64,000 nt of DNA from an uncultured Maribacter sp. (GCA_947504045.1 CANNFY010000001.1:744001-808000), one strand, 5' to 3'; positions 42,239 through 52,643 are shown, counted from the first letter of the stretch. Made by a program: numbers and translations. Notes: generated by a model from the sequence alone, not told the origin.

Positions 42239-43816
42239 TTAGTTATATTTTGCAGACATTTCTTTACAAACAGCACTTAGTGTATCTGTAACTTCATCTG
42301 TAAGTTTTCCTGATTTTAAAGTATCTAAAACACCTCTATGTTTTGCATTTAAAAACTCTATAAAATCTCTTTCAAATTCTTTTACCTTATCTACAGGAAC
42401 ATCTTTTAACAAGTTTTTAGAACCCGCATAAATAATTGCTACCTGATCTTCTACAGTAAAAGGATCATTTTGCGCTTGTTTTAGTATTTCAACATTACGC
42501 TTTCCTTTCTCAATTACATTTAAAGTAGCAGCATCTAAATCTGAACCAAATTTAGCAAAAGCTTCTAGTTCACGGAATTGTGCTTGATCTAATTTTAAGG
42601 TACCAGATACTTTCTTCATAGATTTAATCTGTGCATTACCTCCAACACGAGATACAGATATACCTACGTTAATTGCTGGACGAACCCCTTGGTTAAATAA
42701 ATCTTGCTCTAAGAAAATTTGACCATCTGTAATAGAAATTACGTTTGTAGGAATATATGCAGATACATCACCCGCTTGTGTTTCAATAATAGGCAATGCT
42801 GTTAAAGAACCTCCACCTTTAACCATTGGCTTTAAGGTGTCTGGCAAATCATTCATATCTTTTGCAATATCGTCATCTGCAATAACTTTTGCAGAACGCT
42901 CTAATAATCTAGAGTGAAGGTAGAATACATCACCTGGGTAAGCCTCACGTCCTGGTGGTCTTCTTAATAATAAAGATACCTCACGATATGCAACCGCTTG
43001 TTTAGATAAATCATCGTAAATAATTAAAGCAGGACGACCAGTATCACGGAAGTACTCTCCAATTGCTGCTCCTGTCATAGGTGCATAAACCTGCATTGGT
43101 GCAGGGTCAGATGCATTTGCAGCAACTATAGTTGTATATGCTAATGCTCCTTTATCTTCTAATGTTTGTGCAATGGCTGCAACCGTAGATGCTTTTTGGC
43201 CAATAGCAACATATATACAATATACCGGCTCACCAGCATCGTAAAATTCTTTTTGATTTAAGATAGTATCAATACAAACGGTAGTTTTACCTGTTTGACG
43301 GTCACCAATAACCAACTCACGTTGTCCTCTACCTACAGGTATCATAGCATCAATTGCTTTAATACCAGTTTGTAATGGCTCGGTAACAGGCTCACGATAA
43401 ATAACTCCAGGAGCTTTACGCTCTAAAGGCATTTTATAAGTATCTCCAGCAATTGGTCCTTTACCATCAATAGGAAGTCCTAAAGTGTTAACAACACGAC
43501 CAACAATACCTTCTCCTACATTTACAGAAGCAATAGTTTGGGTACGTTTAACAACAGACCCTTCTTTTACGTCTCTAGATGGACTTAAAAGTACCACACC
43601 AACGTTATCTTCTTCTAGGTTAAGAACGATTCCTTTTAAACCTCCTTCAAATTCAACTAATTCGCCATACTGTGCATTAGATAAACCGTATACACGTGCG
43701 ATACCATCACCCACTTGTAATACTGTTCCTACTTCGTCTAATGATGCCGTAGCGTCAAATCCTGATAATTGTTTCTTTAAAATTGCTGATACTTCAGCGG
43801 CTTTTACTCCTGCCAT
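42239..43816 (-). CDS. atpA: ATP synthase alpha subunit
   Basis: This 525-residue alpha subunit has the P-loop GDRQTGKTT, the alpha signature region [14 protein letters not shown] and the N-terminal beta-barrel segment [13 protein letters not shown]. It forms the F1 hexamer with beta, whose gene (atpD) is not in this window. It follows atpH by 46 bases. Confidence 0.98.
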   Translation of the reverse strand: MAGVKAAEVSAILKKQLSGFDATASLDEVGTVLQVGDGIARVYGLSNAQYGELVEFEGGLKGIVLNLEEDNVGVVLLSPSRDVKEGSVVKRTQTIASVNVGEGIVGRVVNTLGLPIDGKGPIAGDTYKMPLERKAPGVIYREPVTEPLQTGIKAIDAMIPVGRGQRELVIGDRQTGKTTVCIDTILNQKEFYDAGEPVYCIYVAIGQKASTVAAIAQTLEDKGALAYTTIVAANASDPAPMQVYAPMTGAAIGEYFRDTGRPALIIYDDLSKQAVAYREVSLLLRRPPGREAYPGDVFYLHSRLLERSAKVIADDDIAKDMNDLPDTLKPMVKGGGSLTALPIIETQAGDVSAYIPTNVISITDGQIFLEQDLFNQGVRPAINVGISVSRVGGNAQIKSMKKVSGTLKLDQAQFRELEAFAKFGSDLDAATLNVIEKGKRNVEILKQAQNDPFTVEDQVAIIYAGSKNLLKDVPVDKVKEFERDFIEFLNAKHRGVLDTLKSGKLTDEVTDTLSAVCKEMSAKYN

Positions 43817-43862
43817 TTGTTTTAGATATAAGGTTCTGGATTCTTAAAAATCCGAAAATATA

Positions 43863-44402
43863 TTATAGACTACTTGTAAATTCTCTTTGTAAATTACTTA
43901 ATTTATTTGCGATACTAGCATCATACTGTAAATCGCCAACACGCAATACAAAACCTCCAATAATACTATCGTCAATTTTGTTTTCTAGGGTAACTTCTTT
44001 ACCGGTTAACTTTGTTACCTGTGCTAATACTTTCTTTTCTAAATCTGCTGTTAAAGGTACTGCTGTAGTAACATACGCTACATCTTTTCCTTTTAACTGC
44101 TCATTAAGTATTATATATTTTAAGGCAACTTCATTTAATATAGAAATTCTCTTATTAGCTATTAAATTAGAAATTGCACCTTCAGTGATAGAATTAGACC
44201 CACTAAAGACAGCCAATAAAGCTTTCTTCTTTGTTTCTCCATTAACAACAGGACTTTCCAATAAATCTCGCAATTCTTTACTTTCTGCTATAGTACTAGC
44301 TATAGAACGCATATCTTTTTCAACTGCATCTACAGATTTGTTATCTACTGCTAGGTCTAAAATTGCTTTAGCGTAACGAACGGCTGCTCTTGAATTGCTC
44401 AT
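43863..44402 (-). CDS. atpH: ATP synthase delta subunit
   Basis: This 179-residue OSCP/delta subunit starts MSNSRAAVRYAKAILDLA and has the conserved C-terminal pattern EVTLENKIDDSIIGGFVLRVGDLQYDASIANKLSNLQ. It joins the peripheral stalk to F1. It is 9 bases after atpF. Confidence 0.95.
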   Translation of the reverse strand: MSNSRAAVRYAKAILDLAVDNKSVDAVEKDMRSIASTIAESKELRDLLESPVVNGETKKKALLAVFSGSNSITEGAISNLIANKRISILNEVALKYIILNEQLKGKDVAYVTTAVPLTADLEKKVLAQVTKLTGKEVTLENKIDDSIIGGFVLRVGDLQYDASIANKLSNLQREFTSSL

Positions 44403-44411
44403 CTCTCTAAA

Positions 44412-44909
44412 TTAGTTCAATTTAATATCTCCTAATAAACCTTCAACTAATTTTAGTTGCTTGTCTTTATCTGATAATTGCTCTTTAATTACTTTTTCTG
44501 CAATTTCTACAGAAAGGTTACCAACTTGGTTTTTAATATCTGCTAATGCAGCTTTTTTCTCCCCTTCTATAGCAGCTTGTGCTTGCTTAATAATTTTATC
44601 GCCTTCTAATTGTGCTTGTTCTTTAGAGTCTGAAATCATTTTATCTTTGATTTCTCTTGCTTCTTTAAGCATAGCTTCTCTTTCTGCACGAGCTTCTTTT
44701 AATAACCTATCGTTATCTGCTTGCAAATTTTGCATTTCTTTCTTAGCATTTTCTGCAGCTTGTAAGGCATCTTTAATACCTTCTTCGCGACCTTCTATTG
44801 CATTAAGAATTGGCTTCCAAGCAAATTTTCCTAATAAGAAAATTAATACTATTAAAATAAAAGCCTGCATTGCAAACAAGCCTATAGAAAAATCGTTAAA
44901 AATATCCAT
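44412..44909 (-). CDS. atpF: ATP synthase b subunit
   Basis: This 165-residue protein has one N-terminal transmembrane helix (about 10-28, AMQAFILIVLIFLLGKFAW) and a long charged coiled coil rich in Lys, Glu and Ala. This is the peripheral stalk of F0. It lies between atpE and atpH in the usual order. Confidence 0.95.
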   Translation of the reverse strand: MDIFNDFSIGLFAMQAFILIVLIFLLGKFAWKPILNAIEGREEGIKDALQAAENAKKEMQNLQADNDRLLKEARAEREAMLKEAREIKDKMISDSKEQAQLEGDKIIKQAQAAIEGEKKAALADIKNQVGNLSVEIAEKVIKEQLSDKDKQLKLVEGLLGDIKLN

Positions 44910-45002
44910 ATTATATCTATTCTAATTTTGTTTAATCTTTTAAAAAAACACTTCTGCAACCAACCGTTGCAGAATATGTTTCTTTTTTAGCTTTCTTCGG
45001 AA

Positions 45003-45203
<201 letters not shown>

Positions 45204-45230
45204 TTATATATTAATTAAACAAATCCTAAA

Positions 45231-46376
45231 TTAATGATCATGTGCATGATCGTGTTCTTCTACCGCCATTCCTATAAAAAGTGCCGATAGCATTGTAAAA
45301 ATAAACGCCTGTAAAAAGGCTACTAAAACTTCTATAACCATTAAAAATAAGGTTAAGAAAAATGATATTCCTGTTGCTGTTGGTGTTCCAAACTGCGCTT
45401 TTAGCAAAATCATAAGTGCCGCAATACCCATTACCACAGAGTGCCCTGCTGTAATGTTTGCAAATAAACGTACTAATAACGAGAATGGTTTAATAAGAAT
45501 AAATCCTACCAATTCTAAAAATGCCAATATTGGTCTTAACAAATAAGGTACTCCTGGCATCCATAACGTATGCGCCCAAAAATCTTTAGACCCATTTGTC
45601 ATATAAATAATTAGAGTAAATATTGCTAAACACGCTGTAATAGCTATTTGTCCTGTTACATTAAAACCTAAAGGTGTTAACCCTATTAAGTTTAATATCC
45701 ATATAAAGAAGAATACTGTTAATAAGTAAGGCATAAACTTCTTATATTTTTTCTCTCCAATATTAGGTCTTGCAATTTCGTCTCTTACATATATTACTAA
45801 AGGTTCTAATACACGACCTATTCCGGTAGGAATAGCACCTTTTTTATATCCTTTTGCTAAAGAGAAAAACCCTAAGAACATTAATAACCCAGCTATTAAT
45901 ATTCCAAAAACACTTTTTGTAATAGAAAAATCTAAAACTTTATGCGCATTAGTTGCGTGGTGTTCCTCATCAAAACTTACGGCAGTTGCATTAGCATCTA
46001 GCTCATAAATTTTACTATGTATTTTTGTGAATTTTAAACCTTTCTTGTCTACTATAGTACGCCCAGCATCATCATGATGAAATTCTGATGACATAAAAGA
46101 AACCAAACCTTTACTAGACCAAATAATTACTGGAAGAGAAAAACCTACATGCTTACGTTCTCCTGAATCACTTGTATATGAAAATAAGTGAAAATCGTGA
46201 GCGTCTTTAAGGTGATGCGCTATATAATCGCCAATTTCTTCTTTAGTATCTACATGTCCGTTATCCTCCTGAAAATGCCCTTCTTTCTCTTTTTCAGAAA
46301 TAGAAAATCCTTGAAATGAGGACATAAGGATAATTAATAAAGCTAATTTACTAAAGTATTTTGATGCTATATTCAT
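45231..46376 (-). CDS. atpB: ATP synthase a subunit with N-terminal extension
   Basis: The ATG at 46376 is chosen over a TTG three codons earlier, giving 381 residues. The first 25 look like a signal peptide. Residues about 26-150 form a histidine-rich extracytoplasmic extension (GHFQEDNGHVDTKEE, HHLKDAHDFHLF), as seen in Bacteroidota a subunits. The remaining 230 residues are the usual membrane core with the essential arginine in LLVRLFANITAGH. The C-terminus EEHDHAHDH is again histidine-rich. It forms the ion path with the c ring. Confidence 0.95.
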   Translation of the reverse strand: MNIASKYFSKLALLIILMSSFQGFSISEKEKEGHFQEDNGHVDTKEEIGDYIAHHLKDAHDFHLFSYTSDSGERKHVGFSLPVIIWSSKGLVSFMSSEFHHDDAGRTIVDKKGLKFTKIHSKIYELDANATAVSFDEEHHATNAHKVLDFSITKSVFGILIAGLLMFLGFFSLAKGYKKGAIPTGIGRVLEPLVIYVRDEIARPNIGEKKYKKFMPYLLTVFFFIWILNLIGLTPLGFNVTGQIAITACLAIFTLIIYMTNGSKDFWAHTLWMPGVPYLLRPILAFLELVGFILIKPFSLLVRLFANITAGHSVVMGIAALMILLKAQFGTPTATGISFFLTLFLMVIEVLVAFLQAFIFTMLSALFIGMAVEEHDHAHDH

Positions 46377-46415
46377 TATAAACAATTCGAAAAATTACTC
46401 CCTTAAAATTTTGCG

Positions 46416-46445
46416 CAAAGGTAGGTATTATAAATAAATATCAAA
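46416..46445 (-). promoter_or_regulatory. Internal promoter of atpBEFHAG
   Basis: On the minus strand TTTG (46445-46442), an 18-base spacer and TACCTTTG (46423-46416) match the consensus, with a start point near 46409, about 33 bases before the atpB ATG. The F0F1 genes can thus be transcribed apart from the upstream porW-bactofilin genes. Confidence 0.7.
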
Positions 46446-46471
46446 TACTTTTTTTCTTTATTCTTTATTTG

Positions 46472-46849
46472 TCACAAACGTCTTAATATTCTTGAAATAA
46501 ATAACACCTCAACTGATAAAAATAAAACCAATGGAAGTAGCATATGAACCCTTTCTATTCTTGGGATTGGTGTTTCGCTAAGTACTATGTTTTTAAAAAT
46601 AATTACAAAGAAAATTATTTTTAAAAATAATGCCGCAAGGTAAATTAAACCTAGTTGATTTTCTAAAATATTAGAAAAAGCTAAATAAGCAAAGAGAATA
46701 CATATGCCCAAAGAAAATAAATAATGGTATACATACATTTTTCCGAGAGAAAAAGAAATAGAGTCTTGTACAAAATATAAATGCGAATATTTTGCAACAA
46801 AAAAAAGTATTGTAAAAACAATACTATATTGAATGAATGATTTTAACAA
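46472..46849 (-). CDS. DUF6168 membrane protein
   Basis: This 125-residue protein starts at a TTG and has four transmembrane helices (about 7-24, 42-60, 66-88 and 102-120). It matches the small membrane protein (DUF6168) that precedes atpB in Flavobacteriia. From its position between the AtpI-like gene and atpB it may be an assembly factor of F0, but no function is established. Confidence 0.75.
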   Translation of the reverse strand: MLKSFIQYSIVFTILFFVAKYSHLYFVQDSISFSLGKMYVYHYLFSLGICILFAYLAFSNILENQLGLIYLAALFLKIIFFVIIFKNIVLSETPIPRIERVHMLLPLVLFLSVEVLFISRILRRL

Positions 46850-46854
46850 CTTGT

Positions 46855-47109
46855 TTAGGTATTTAGTTTCTTGGCTTTAACTATTAAAGTATAAGTAGAT
46901 AAAAATATTGCCAACAAAGTTATTGAAATTTCTAAAAACGTAGTATTAAATTTTTGATCCAACCAGGTTCCTAGCAAATTACCTAAATAAATAGTTACAC
47001 CCATTTGAATGCCTATTCCAGAAAGTTTTGCTGCTGTACGTAAAGCTCCGTTGTCTTTTTTACGAGGCTTTTGCTCCACTGCTTGGTTGTTGTTTATTAA
47101 AACCACCAC
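46855..47109 (-). CDS. atpI: AtpZ/AtpI family protein
   Basis: This 84-residue protein has two transmembrane helices with the family pattern GIGIQMGVTIYLGNLLGTWLDQKF, typical of AtpI/AtpZ assembly or ion-channel accessory proteins. No ATG is available, so the start is a GTG at 47109 (overlapping the bactofilin gene by 50 bases) or a GTG at 47082. It precedes the F0 genes, as in many atp operons. Confidence 0.82.
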   Translation of the reverse strand: MVVLINNNQAVEQKPRKKDNGALRTAAKLSGIGIQMGVTIYLGNLLGTWLDQKFNTTFLEISITLLAIFLSTYTLIVKAKKLNT

Positions 47110-47470
47110 CTTTACCTTTCATGGTACAAGAAGCATTAAAAGTAGCGCCAGGCTCTACTGCTAATTTTGATACAGAAACTGTACCTTCTATTACTGCAGA
47201 AGATTTTAAAGAAAGTAAATCAGAAACTAAAAGCTCTCCATTAAAGTTTCCTTCTATATCTGCATTTACACATTCTACTTTACCGTGAATATAACCTCCT
47301 TTACCAATAACTACTTTACCAGAAGTGGTTACATTACCATCTAACTTACCATCTATCCTAAAATCTGCTTCAGATACAATATCTCCTTTTATTTTAGTGT
47401 TTTTTTCAATTCTGTTAGGCTGTCCTCCTATTTCGTTCATAGTTCTAGGTTTTTGTTTGTCTGAAAACAT
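47060..47470 (-). CDS. Bactofilin (polymer-forming cytoskeletal protein)
   Basis: This 136-residue protein is a DUF583 beta-helix with regular repeats: NTKIKGDIVSEADFRIDGKLDGNVTTSGKVVIGKGGYIHGKVECVNADIEGNFNGELLVSDLLSLKSSAVIEGTVSV. The ends are disordered and rich in Gly, Ser and Lys. Bactofilins polymerise without nucleotides and place cell-wall or motility proteins. It lies 3 bases after porW and overlaps atpI, so all three are likely co-transcribed. Confidence 0.93.
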   Translation of the reverse strand: MFSDKQKPRTMNEIGGQPNRIEKNTKIKGDIVSEADFRIDGKLDGNVTTSGKVVIGKGGYIHGKVECVNADIEGNFNGELLVSDLLSLKSSAVIEGTVSVSKLAVEPGATFNASCTMKGKGGGFNKQQPSSGAKAS

Positions 47471-47473
47471 TTG

Positions 47474-50029
47474 TTAGGGTTTTGGGGTTAAAAGAGACTT
47501 TTTATAATCTGCTAAATTTTTATGTACTTGTGTTACTTTATAATTGGAAGATAAAATTACAAAATTCTCGTGGGTAACTTTATAGTCCTTATTATTCTTA
47601 AGCAGTTCTGCATATCCTAAGGCAAATTCTTTTGACTTAAAACCATGCACTACTACAAATTGGTCTTCTAAGTTATAAATATCTTTAGAAATTACATTCT
47701 TATATCGTAAATCTTTTATAGATTTTTCTAAAAGTTCTTTTAAAACAAGAGCAGCATCGTTATTATTTCTTTTAAATGGGAATACTACTTTCCAGTTTCC
47801 TGTTCCTGTAGCTCCTGTTTCTGAAGAAAACTCTTTTACTTCTAATTTAGGTAAATGTTCGGCAATCATTTGCTCTGCTTTTTTACCTTCTGGGTTATTA
47901 GGGTATGTTAGTGCTACATAGTTTAAAGCCTCTTTAAAATTTACAAAACCTTGCAATCTTCCTATGGCATTTGCTTTAAGCATTTCAAACTTTGGTACTA
48001 TTGGATCACCAGTAAATCTGTTAATATTTTCTTCTGCACCAGTAATAACTTGTAAAAATTCTTGGTTTTGGTATTTTTTATATAATGCAGCATAACGTGC
48101 ATCTGGTGTATCTAAACTGCCTGCCAAAACAGCTTCTGGGTTTAATAAAATTTCTGCGTAACGAGAATCTCCATGATTAGCAATAATATTTTGTTTCATA
48201 GATGCTGCTAAAGGGCTACCTTCTTCTTGATATATTTTATACAAATTATATTTAGAAGGTAATACTAGCCTTTCTTCTGGGTTAGAATTTAGAACTCCTT
48301 CTAATTTTTCAGCAGCTAAAAGGTTTTCTTTAAATTTTTCTTTATAAATTAATCCTAATTGGTAATTAGCAAAGTTTCTTCCTGTTTTAAGACTATCTAT
48401 TACAGATACATTACTCGGAATTTGTTGTAAATAAAATTCTGGAGAAAATTTATCTTCTCCTGTTGGGTTTACATTAACATTGTTCGTATTTGCTGCAATA
48501 GCATCTGAGTTATTGTTTATTATGGTTGTGTTTTTATTGCTCCAACGCCAGTTGTCTTCTAACTTTCTTGTTCCCCATTTATTCTTAAAATCATTCTTAC
48601 CGTATCCTAAGCTAGTAATATTATAAAAATAAAAATTACCCTTATTTTGCTTACCGCCTTTACTTTGATTAAAAGCTGCAAAGCTTTCTGTAATTTTATC
48701 TTTTGCTTTTTTTTCTGCTGCTGCTTTTGCTTTTTTTAATTCTGCAACATGGTTTTCATAATATGCTATTTGTTCCTCTTTAGGCATTTCATAAATAGTA
48801 ATAACACTGTCTGCATATTGTACAATATCTTCGTATTTTATTACATCTTCTAAATTGTCTAATTTCTTTTTTATAGATCGATATTTTTTTGTGTTTTCTT
48901 GCATGTTCGTTAAAACACTATCGTAATAAGCTCCTGCATTTTTATATAAATTCTTATCAAAATTATATTCTGCTAAATTCTCATAGTTTAAAGCATTTAA
49001 CTTTGGAGAATTTTGGGTTTTTCTAAGCGATTTATTAAAGTAAACTATTGCTAAACTATCTGATTCTTTTGCAAGGTGATATTCTGCTACTTTACGATAT
49101 ATTTTATCTAAAAAAGGTCTGTTTTCTCTGTTCTCCTCTAATTTTGTTAGATATTCTAATAATTCTTCTTCGTTTTCGGAAGTTAATTCTGTATTCTGAA
49201 TTTTTTGCAAATGCGCATTAATCATATACACTCTTGGCGACTTTCTATTTAAGTCTATAACTTTATCAAAAGCGTAGTTGGCACTATCTTTATGTCCTAT
49301 TTGGTTATATAATTGACCAATTATGTAATAATAACGTCCTTTTTCTGGGTTCTTTTTAGTGTAATACGATGCTATTTTTAATTGTTGTATAGCAGTATCG
49401 GGAGCATTTAGGTTAATATAGGCTTGTGCCAGCATAGCTCTAGCATCTGCATATTCTTGATCCTGCAACCTATCATATTTTAGTAAGTTTTTTAGATTTT
49501 TAATAGCTAAATCGTCATTCTCTAATCTAATATTTACTTTTTCTCTCCAAATACGTGCTTCTGTAAGTTTATCGCTAGCAGGGTATTTTCTGAGTATATA
49601 ATTAAAGGCTTCTAAAGCTGGAATATAACGCTCATCAAAATATCTTGCTTTTCCTAAAAGTAAAAAAGCTTCGTCTGTTTGTGGGTTACGCTCAATGTCT
49701 TTAATATCCATACTGTGTTTTTGTATGGCTTTTGTAGCTTTTTCTTCGGCAATAATAAAATTTGGATTGTTGTCTTCCGAATCTAACTTAATTTGGTCGC
49801 TTACTTCTAGGCGCTCTATTGGTAATACACTCCAATAATCATCTTGATAATTAAGGTTTAGAGTTTCTCTTCCTTCTTCAAAAGCAATATTACCATTGTA
49901 AAGCGTATTATACTTTGTATTTAAAGCATGCCAATTTCTATTTAAAAAGGCATCTTTTTTAGTAGAACAAGAGGAAAATCCTAATGCAATTACTATTGCA
50001 GTAACTATATATTTATGTTGAAGCTTCAA
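47474..50029 (-). CDS. porW: Type IX secretion system lipoprotein PorW/SprE
   Basis: This 851-residue lipoprotein (Cys21 in IALGFSSCSTKK) starts at a TTG at 50029, as no ATG lies ahead of the signal peptide. Its N-terminal mature segment, DAFLNRNWHALNTKYNTLYNGNIAFEEG, matches PorW/SprE, followed by TPR helices (about 110-420) and a C-terminal domain with further repeats. SprE is needed for type IX secretion and gliding in Flavobacterium johnsoniae. It is the first gene of the long minus-strand block leading to the ATP synthase. Confidence 0.88.
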   Translation of the reverse strand: MKLQHKYIVTAIVIALGFSSCSTKKDAFLNRNWHALNTKYNTLYNGNIAFEEGRETLNLNYQDDYWSVLPIERLEVSDQIKLDSEDNNPNFIIAEEKATKAIQKHSMDIKDIERNPQTDEAFLLLGKARYFDERYIPALEAFNYILRKYPASDKLTEARIWREKVNIRLENDDLAIKNLKNLLKYDRLQDQEYADARAMLAQAYINLNAPDTAIQQLKIASYYTKKNPEKGRYYYIIGQLYNQIGHKDSANYAFDKVIDLNRKSPRVYMINAHLQKIQNTELTSENEEELLEYLTKLEENRENRPFLDKIYRKVAEYHLAKESDSLAIVYFNKSLRKTQNSPKLNALNYENLAEYNFDKNLYKNAGAYYDSVLTNMQENTKKYRSIKKKLDNLEDVIKYEDIVQYADSVITIYEMPKEEQIAYYENHVAELKKAKAAAEKKAKDKITESFAAFNQSKGGKQNKGNFYFYNITSLGYGKNDFKNKWGTRKLEDNWRWSNKNTTIINNNSDAIAANTNNVNVNPTGEDKFSPEFYLQQIPSNVSVIDSLKTGRNFANYQLGLIYKEKFKENLLAAEKLEGVLNSNPEERLVLPSKYNLYKIYQEEGSPLAASMKQNIIANHGDSRYAEILLNPEAVLAGSLDTPDARYAALYKKYQNQEFLQVITGAEENINRFTGDPIVPKFEMLKANAIGRLQGFVNFKEALNYVALTYPNNPEGKKAEQMIAEHLPKLEVKEFSSETGATGTGNWKVVFPFKRNNNDAALVLKELLEKSIKDLRYKNVISKDIYNLEDQFVVVHGFKSKEFALGYAELLKNNKDYKVTHENFVILSSNYKVTQVHKNLADYKKSLLTPKP

Positions 50030-50127
50030 AATTATTTGTATTCGTACCTAAGTTAAACTAAAAAACAACCATATTATTATACTGTTGGTCGGTAAAGTGC
50101 AGTTTATTTTTGGTTAGGAAGACTTCT

Positions 50128-50169
50128 AAAAAAGAAAGGACTACACACATTTAATAGTGCATAGTCCTT
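50128..50169 (-). terminator. Terminator of the DUF2059 gene
   Basis: A hairpin with a 7-bp base (AAGGACT/AGTCCTT) and an imperfect upper stem is followed on the minus strand by TCTTTTTTAG, 44 bases past the stop at 50213. Confidence 0.6.
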
Positions 50170-50212
50170 CTATATTAAAAATTGAATTTATTAAACTAAA
50201 ATAAAAACAATT

Positions 50213-50617
50213 TTACTGTGCGTATTTTTGTGCTATTCCGCCAACCTTCATTCCCCAAGATTGACCAATCATCATTGCTTTCTGACTAATTAATAATTGT
50301 TTTACACTTAATTTTTTACCCAATTCGGTATTATAAAAACTAATTAAAGCATCTACTTCTTCTTCTGTAAATTCTTCTGCATATAATGCTCCTAATTGGT
50401 CATAAATTTCTCCTAAAGTACCTTCTGCTTCTTTCTTATATGCTTCTTTATTATCTGCTCCAACACCTGCTCCTATTTGCATTATAGCATCTTCAAAAGC
50501 TTTGCCTGCACCTGTTAGTTTTATAAGTTTTTCGGATTTAGTTTGTAAAACAGATTTTTCTTGGGCTTGTAAATTTATTGCTACTAATAAGATAAGAACT
50601 AATACTACTTTTTTCAT
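50213..50617 (-). CDS. DUF2059 secreted protein
   Basis: This 134-residue protein has a signal peptide ending LQAQ (about residue 19). Its helical DUF2059 domain reads LYAEEFTEEEVDALISFYNTELGKKLSVKQ, with QKAMMIGQSWGMKV near the end. The function is unknown. It is monocistronic, with its own terminator. Confidence 0.85.
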   Translation of the reverse strand: MKKVVLVLILLVAINLQAQEKSVLQTKSEKLIKLTGAGKAFEDAIMQIGAGVGADNKEAYKKEAEGTLGEIYDQLGALYAEEFTEEEVDALISFYNTELGKKLSVKQLLISQKAMMIGQSWGMKVGGIAQKYAQ

Positions 50618-50753
50618 GGTTTTGTATTTATTATTTATTTGTTAGTATAAAAATAAGGTAATTTGTTACTATTATTTACTAGATTTTATTCTATTATTAA
50701 AAACGAAAGTATATATTTTTCCCTTTCTACTTTAGTAACCTACTTGCTTTGCT

Positions 50754-50761
50754 TAATTTTG
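50754..50761 (+). promoter_or_regulatory. -7 element of the PaaE-like reductase gene
   Basis: TAATTTTG matches TAnnTTTG, 24 bases before the ATG at 50785. A TTTA at 50731-50734 is a poor -33 candidate. Confidence 0.5.
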
Positions 50762-50784
50762 CATTCTTATTTAAATAGTAAATC

Positions 50785-51840
50785 ATGGCTCATTTTTATC
50801 CCCTTACGGTAAAACATATAAAACCTTTAACCCCAAGTTCTGTAGCAATAACCTTTAGTATTCCTAAAGAGCATTTGCAAACTTTTCATTTTGAACCAGG
50901 ACAATATATTACCATAAAAAAGGAAGTAAAAGGCAAAGAATTACGCAGAGCTTACTCTATAAGTTCTTCTCCAAAGTCTGAAAATATTACCATAGGTGTA
51001 AAAAAAGTAGATGCTGGTGGATTCTCTGATTATGCCAATACCAAACTTAAAGAAGGAGATATTTTAGAGGTTATGCCACCAGAAGGTCGTTTTGTTTTTA
51101 CTGCTACGTCTTCTGCAAAAAATATTGCTGCAATAGCTGCTGGTAGTGGTATAACGCCTATTATGAGTATTGCAAAATCTGTTTTAGATAGTAATGCAGA
51201 TAGTACATTTGTTTTGGTATACGGAAACAAGTCGTATAAAGAGACTATGTTTTATACCGATTTAATGAAACTGCAGTTAGAATATGCCAACCGATTTTTT
51301 GTATATTTTACCAATAGCCAAACAAAAGAGGAGAACTCTCTTTTTGGTAGGATTGATGTTTCCACTATAAACTATGCCCTAAAAAATAAACATAAAGAGG
51401 TTTCTTTTGATGGATATTATCTTTGTGGTCCAGAGGCTTTAATTACCTTGGCAAGTGCTACTTTAGAGGAAAATGAAGTTCCTAAAGATAAAGTACATTT
51501 TGAACTTTTTACTAGTACCGAAATTAAAGAAGAGCTTCCTGTTAGTGCTGGTGATGAAGGAAAAACACAGGTAACTGTTGTTGTAGACGATGAAGAATTT
51601 TCATTATCTATGAATAAAAAAGAAATTGTTTTAGATGCTGTTTTAAAAGAAAACATTGATGCTCCTTACTCATGCCAAGGTGGGGTTTGCAGTAGTTGTA
51701 TTGCACGTGTTACCGAGGGTAAAGCAGAAATGGTAAAAAATCAAATTTTAACCGATGGGGAAATTGAAGAAGGATTAATACTTACGTGCCAGGCACACCC
51801 AACAACCCCTACTTTAAAGGTAGATTTTGATGACGTATAG
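50785..51840 (+). CDS. PaaE-like ferredoxin-NAD(P)H oxidoreductase
   Basis: This 351-residue protein has an FAD-binding FNR domain (about 1-105, RRAYSISSSP) and an NAD(P)-binding domain (about 108-230, AAGSGITPIMSIAKSVL, CGPEAL). The C-terminal plant-type [2Fe-2S] ferredoxin has CQGGVCSSCIARV and a distal LTCQAHP. The layout is that of PaaE and phenol-hydroxylase reductases, which feed electrons to oxygenases. No oxygenase genes adjoin it, so its partner is unknown. It overlaps the convergent patatin gene by 32 bases. Confidence 0.92.
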   Translation: MAHFYPLTVKHIKPLTPSSVAITFSIPKEHLQTFHFEPGQYITIKKEVKGKELRRAYSISSSPKSENITIGVKKVDAGGFSDYANTKLKEGDILEVMPPEGRFVFTATSSAKNIAAIAAGSGITPIMSIAKSVLDSNADSTFVLVYGNKSYKETMFYTDLMKLQLEYANRFFVYFTNSQTKEENSLFGRIDVSTINYALKNKHKEVSFDGYYLCGPEALITLASATLEENEVPKDKVHFELFTSTEIKEELPVSAGDEGKTQVTVVVDDEEFSLSMNKKEIVLDAVLKENIDAPYSCQGGVCSSCIARVTEGKAEMVKNQILTDGEIEEGLILTCQAHPTTPTLKVDFDDV

Positions 51841-52618
51841 ATTCTAAATACGTTTCTATTTTTGTGGCAGCATGGTCATACCCTATATGAAAGGCCTTGT
51901 CCATTCCTTTTTTGTCTAATAGACCTATTTGTTCTAGTTCTAAAGGCTCTATAACTATATCGCAAGATTTTAGTTTCTCTTTAGAAGAAGCATATATCAT
52001 TAAACCTGTTACTCTTCCTGCAAGTTTAACAGCATTGGTTAAATCTTTTTTTTCTAAAGGACTAACTACTGAGGCATTACTGCCAATAATAAAGTTAGAA
52101 TTTACTCTAACTGGTTCTACAGGAAAATTATTCATAATTCCTCCATCTGCATATAAATAATTATTCATTTCCACAGGACTAAAAACTGGAGGCAAAGCAG
52201 AAGATGCAAGCAAAGGTCGTATTAACTCTCCGGACGAAAAATAGGTTTCTTCTCCCTTTTGTAAATTAGTTGCTACCAAGTATAGCTTTTTAGTTAAGGC
52301 CTCAAAAGAATTTTCTGGAAAATAATTTTTAAATAAAGATATATACTTATCGGTATCTATAAAGCCAGCTTTGGCCATTGTTAAAAAGTTATACTTAAAA
52401 AGGGGTGTTTCTTTAAAAAACTCTAACATTTCTTCTATAGTATTACCATTTGCATATAATGCACCTACAAGAGCTCCTGCACTGCTTCCTGATACAGTTG
52501 AAGCATGTATATTAAATTCTTCCATAGCTTTAATTACACCTATATGTGCAAGTCCGCGAACGCCACCTCCGGATAGTACCAGACCTGTAGTTTCTGTTTT
52601 TATAGAAGAATAACTCAT
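51809..52618 (-). CDS. Patatin-like phospholipase
   Basis: This 269-residue RssA-type patatin has the oxyanion-hole segment GLVLSGGGVRGLAHIG, the nucleophile in GSSAGALVGAL and the catalytic aspartate in YADGGIMNNFPV, which give a Ser-Asp dyad. No signal peptide is seen, so it is likely cytoplasmic. It probably hydrolyses phospholipid acyl esters. A TAATTTTG -7 element lies 26 bases ahead of the ATG. Confidence 0.93.
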   Translation of the reverse strand: MSYSSIKTETTGLVLSGGGVRGLAHIGVIKAMEEFNIHASTVSGSSAGALVGALYANGNTIEEMLEFFKETPLFKYNFLTMAKAGFIDTDKYISLFKNYFPENSFEALTKKLYLVATNLQKGEETYFSSGELIRPLLASSALPPVFSPVEMNNYLYADGGIMNNFPVEPVRVNSNFIIGSNASVVSPLEKKDLTNAVKLAGRVTGLMIYASSKEKLKSCDIVIEPLELEQIGLLDKKGMDKAFHIGYDHAATKIETYLESIRHQNLPLK

Positions 52619-52643
52619 ATGCCAGATTTATACTATTACAATT

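Noticed and set aside
43485-44925. Long plus-strand open frames across atpA, atpH and atpF
   Set aside because: They lie antisense to certain ATP synthase genes, have Ser/Leu/Phe-rich composition typical of reverse frames, and match no family.
47028-47288. A plus-strand frame of 86 codons opposite atpI and the bactofilin gene
   Set aside because: It is fully antisense to two recognised genes and has no family features or promoter.
50018-50034. A TAATTTTG match at the porW start
   Set aside because: It would place transcription start downstream of the only usable start codon, so it is probably a chance match.
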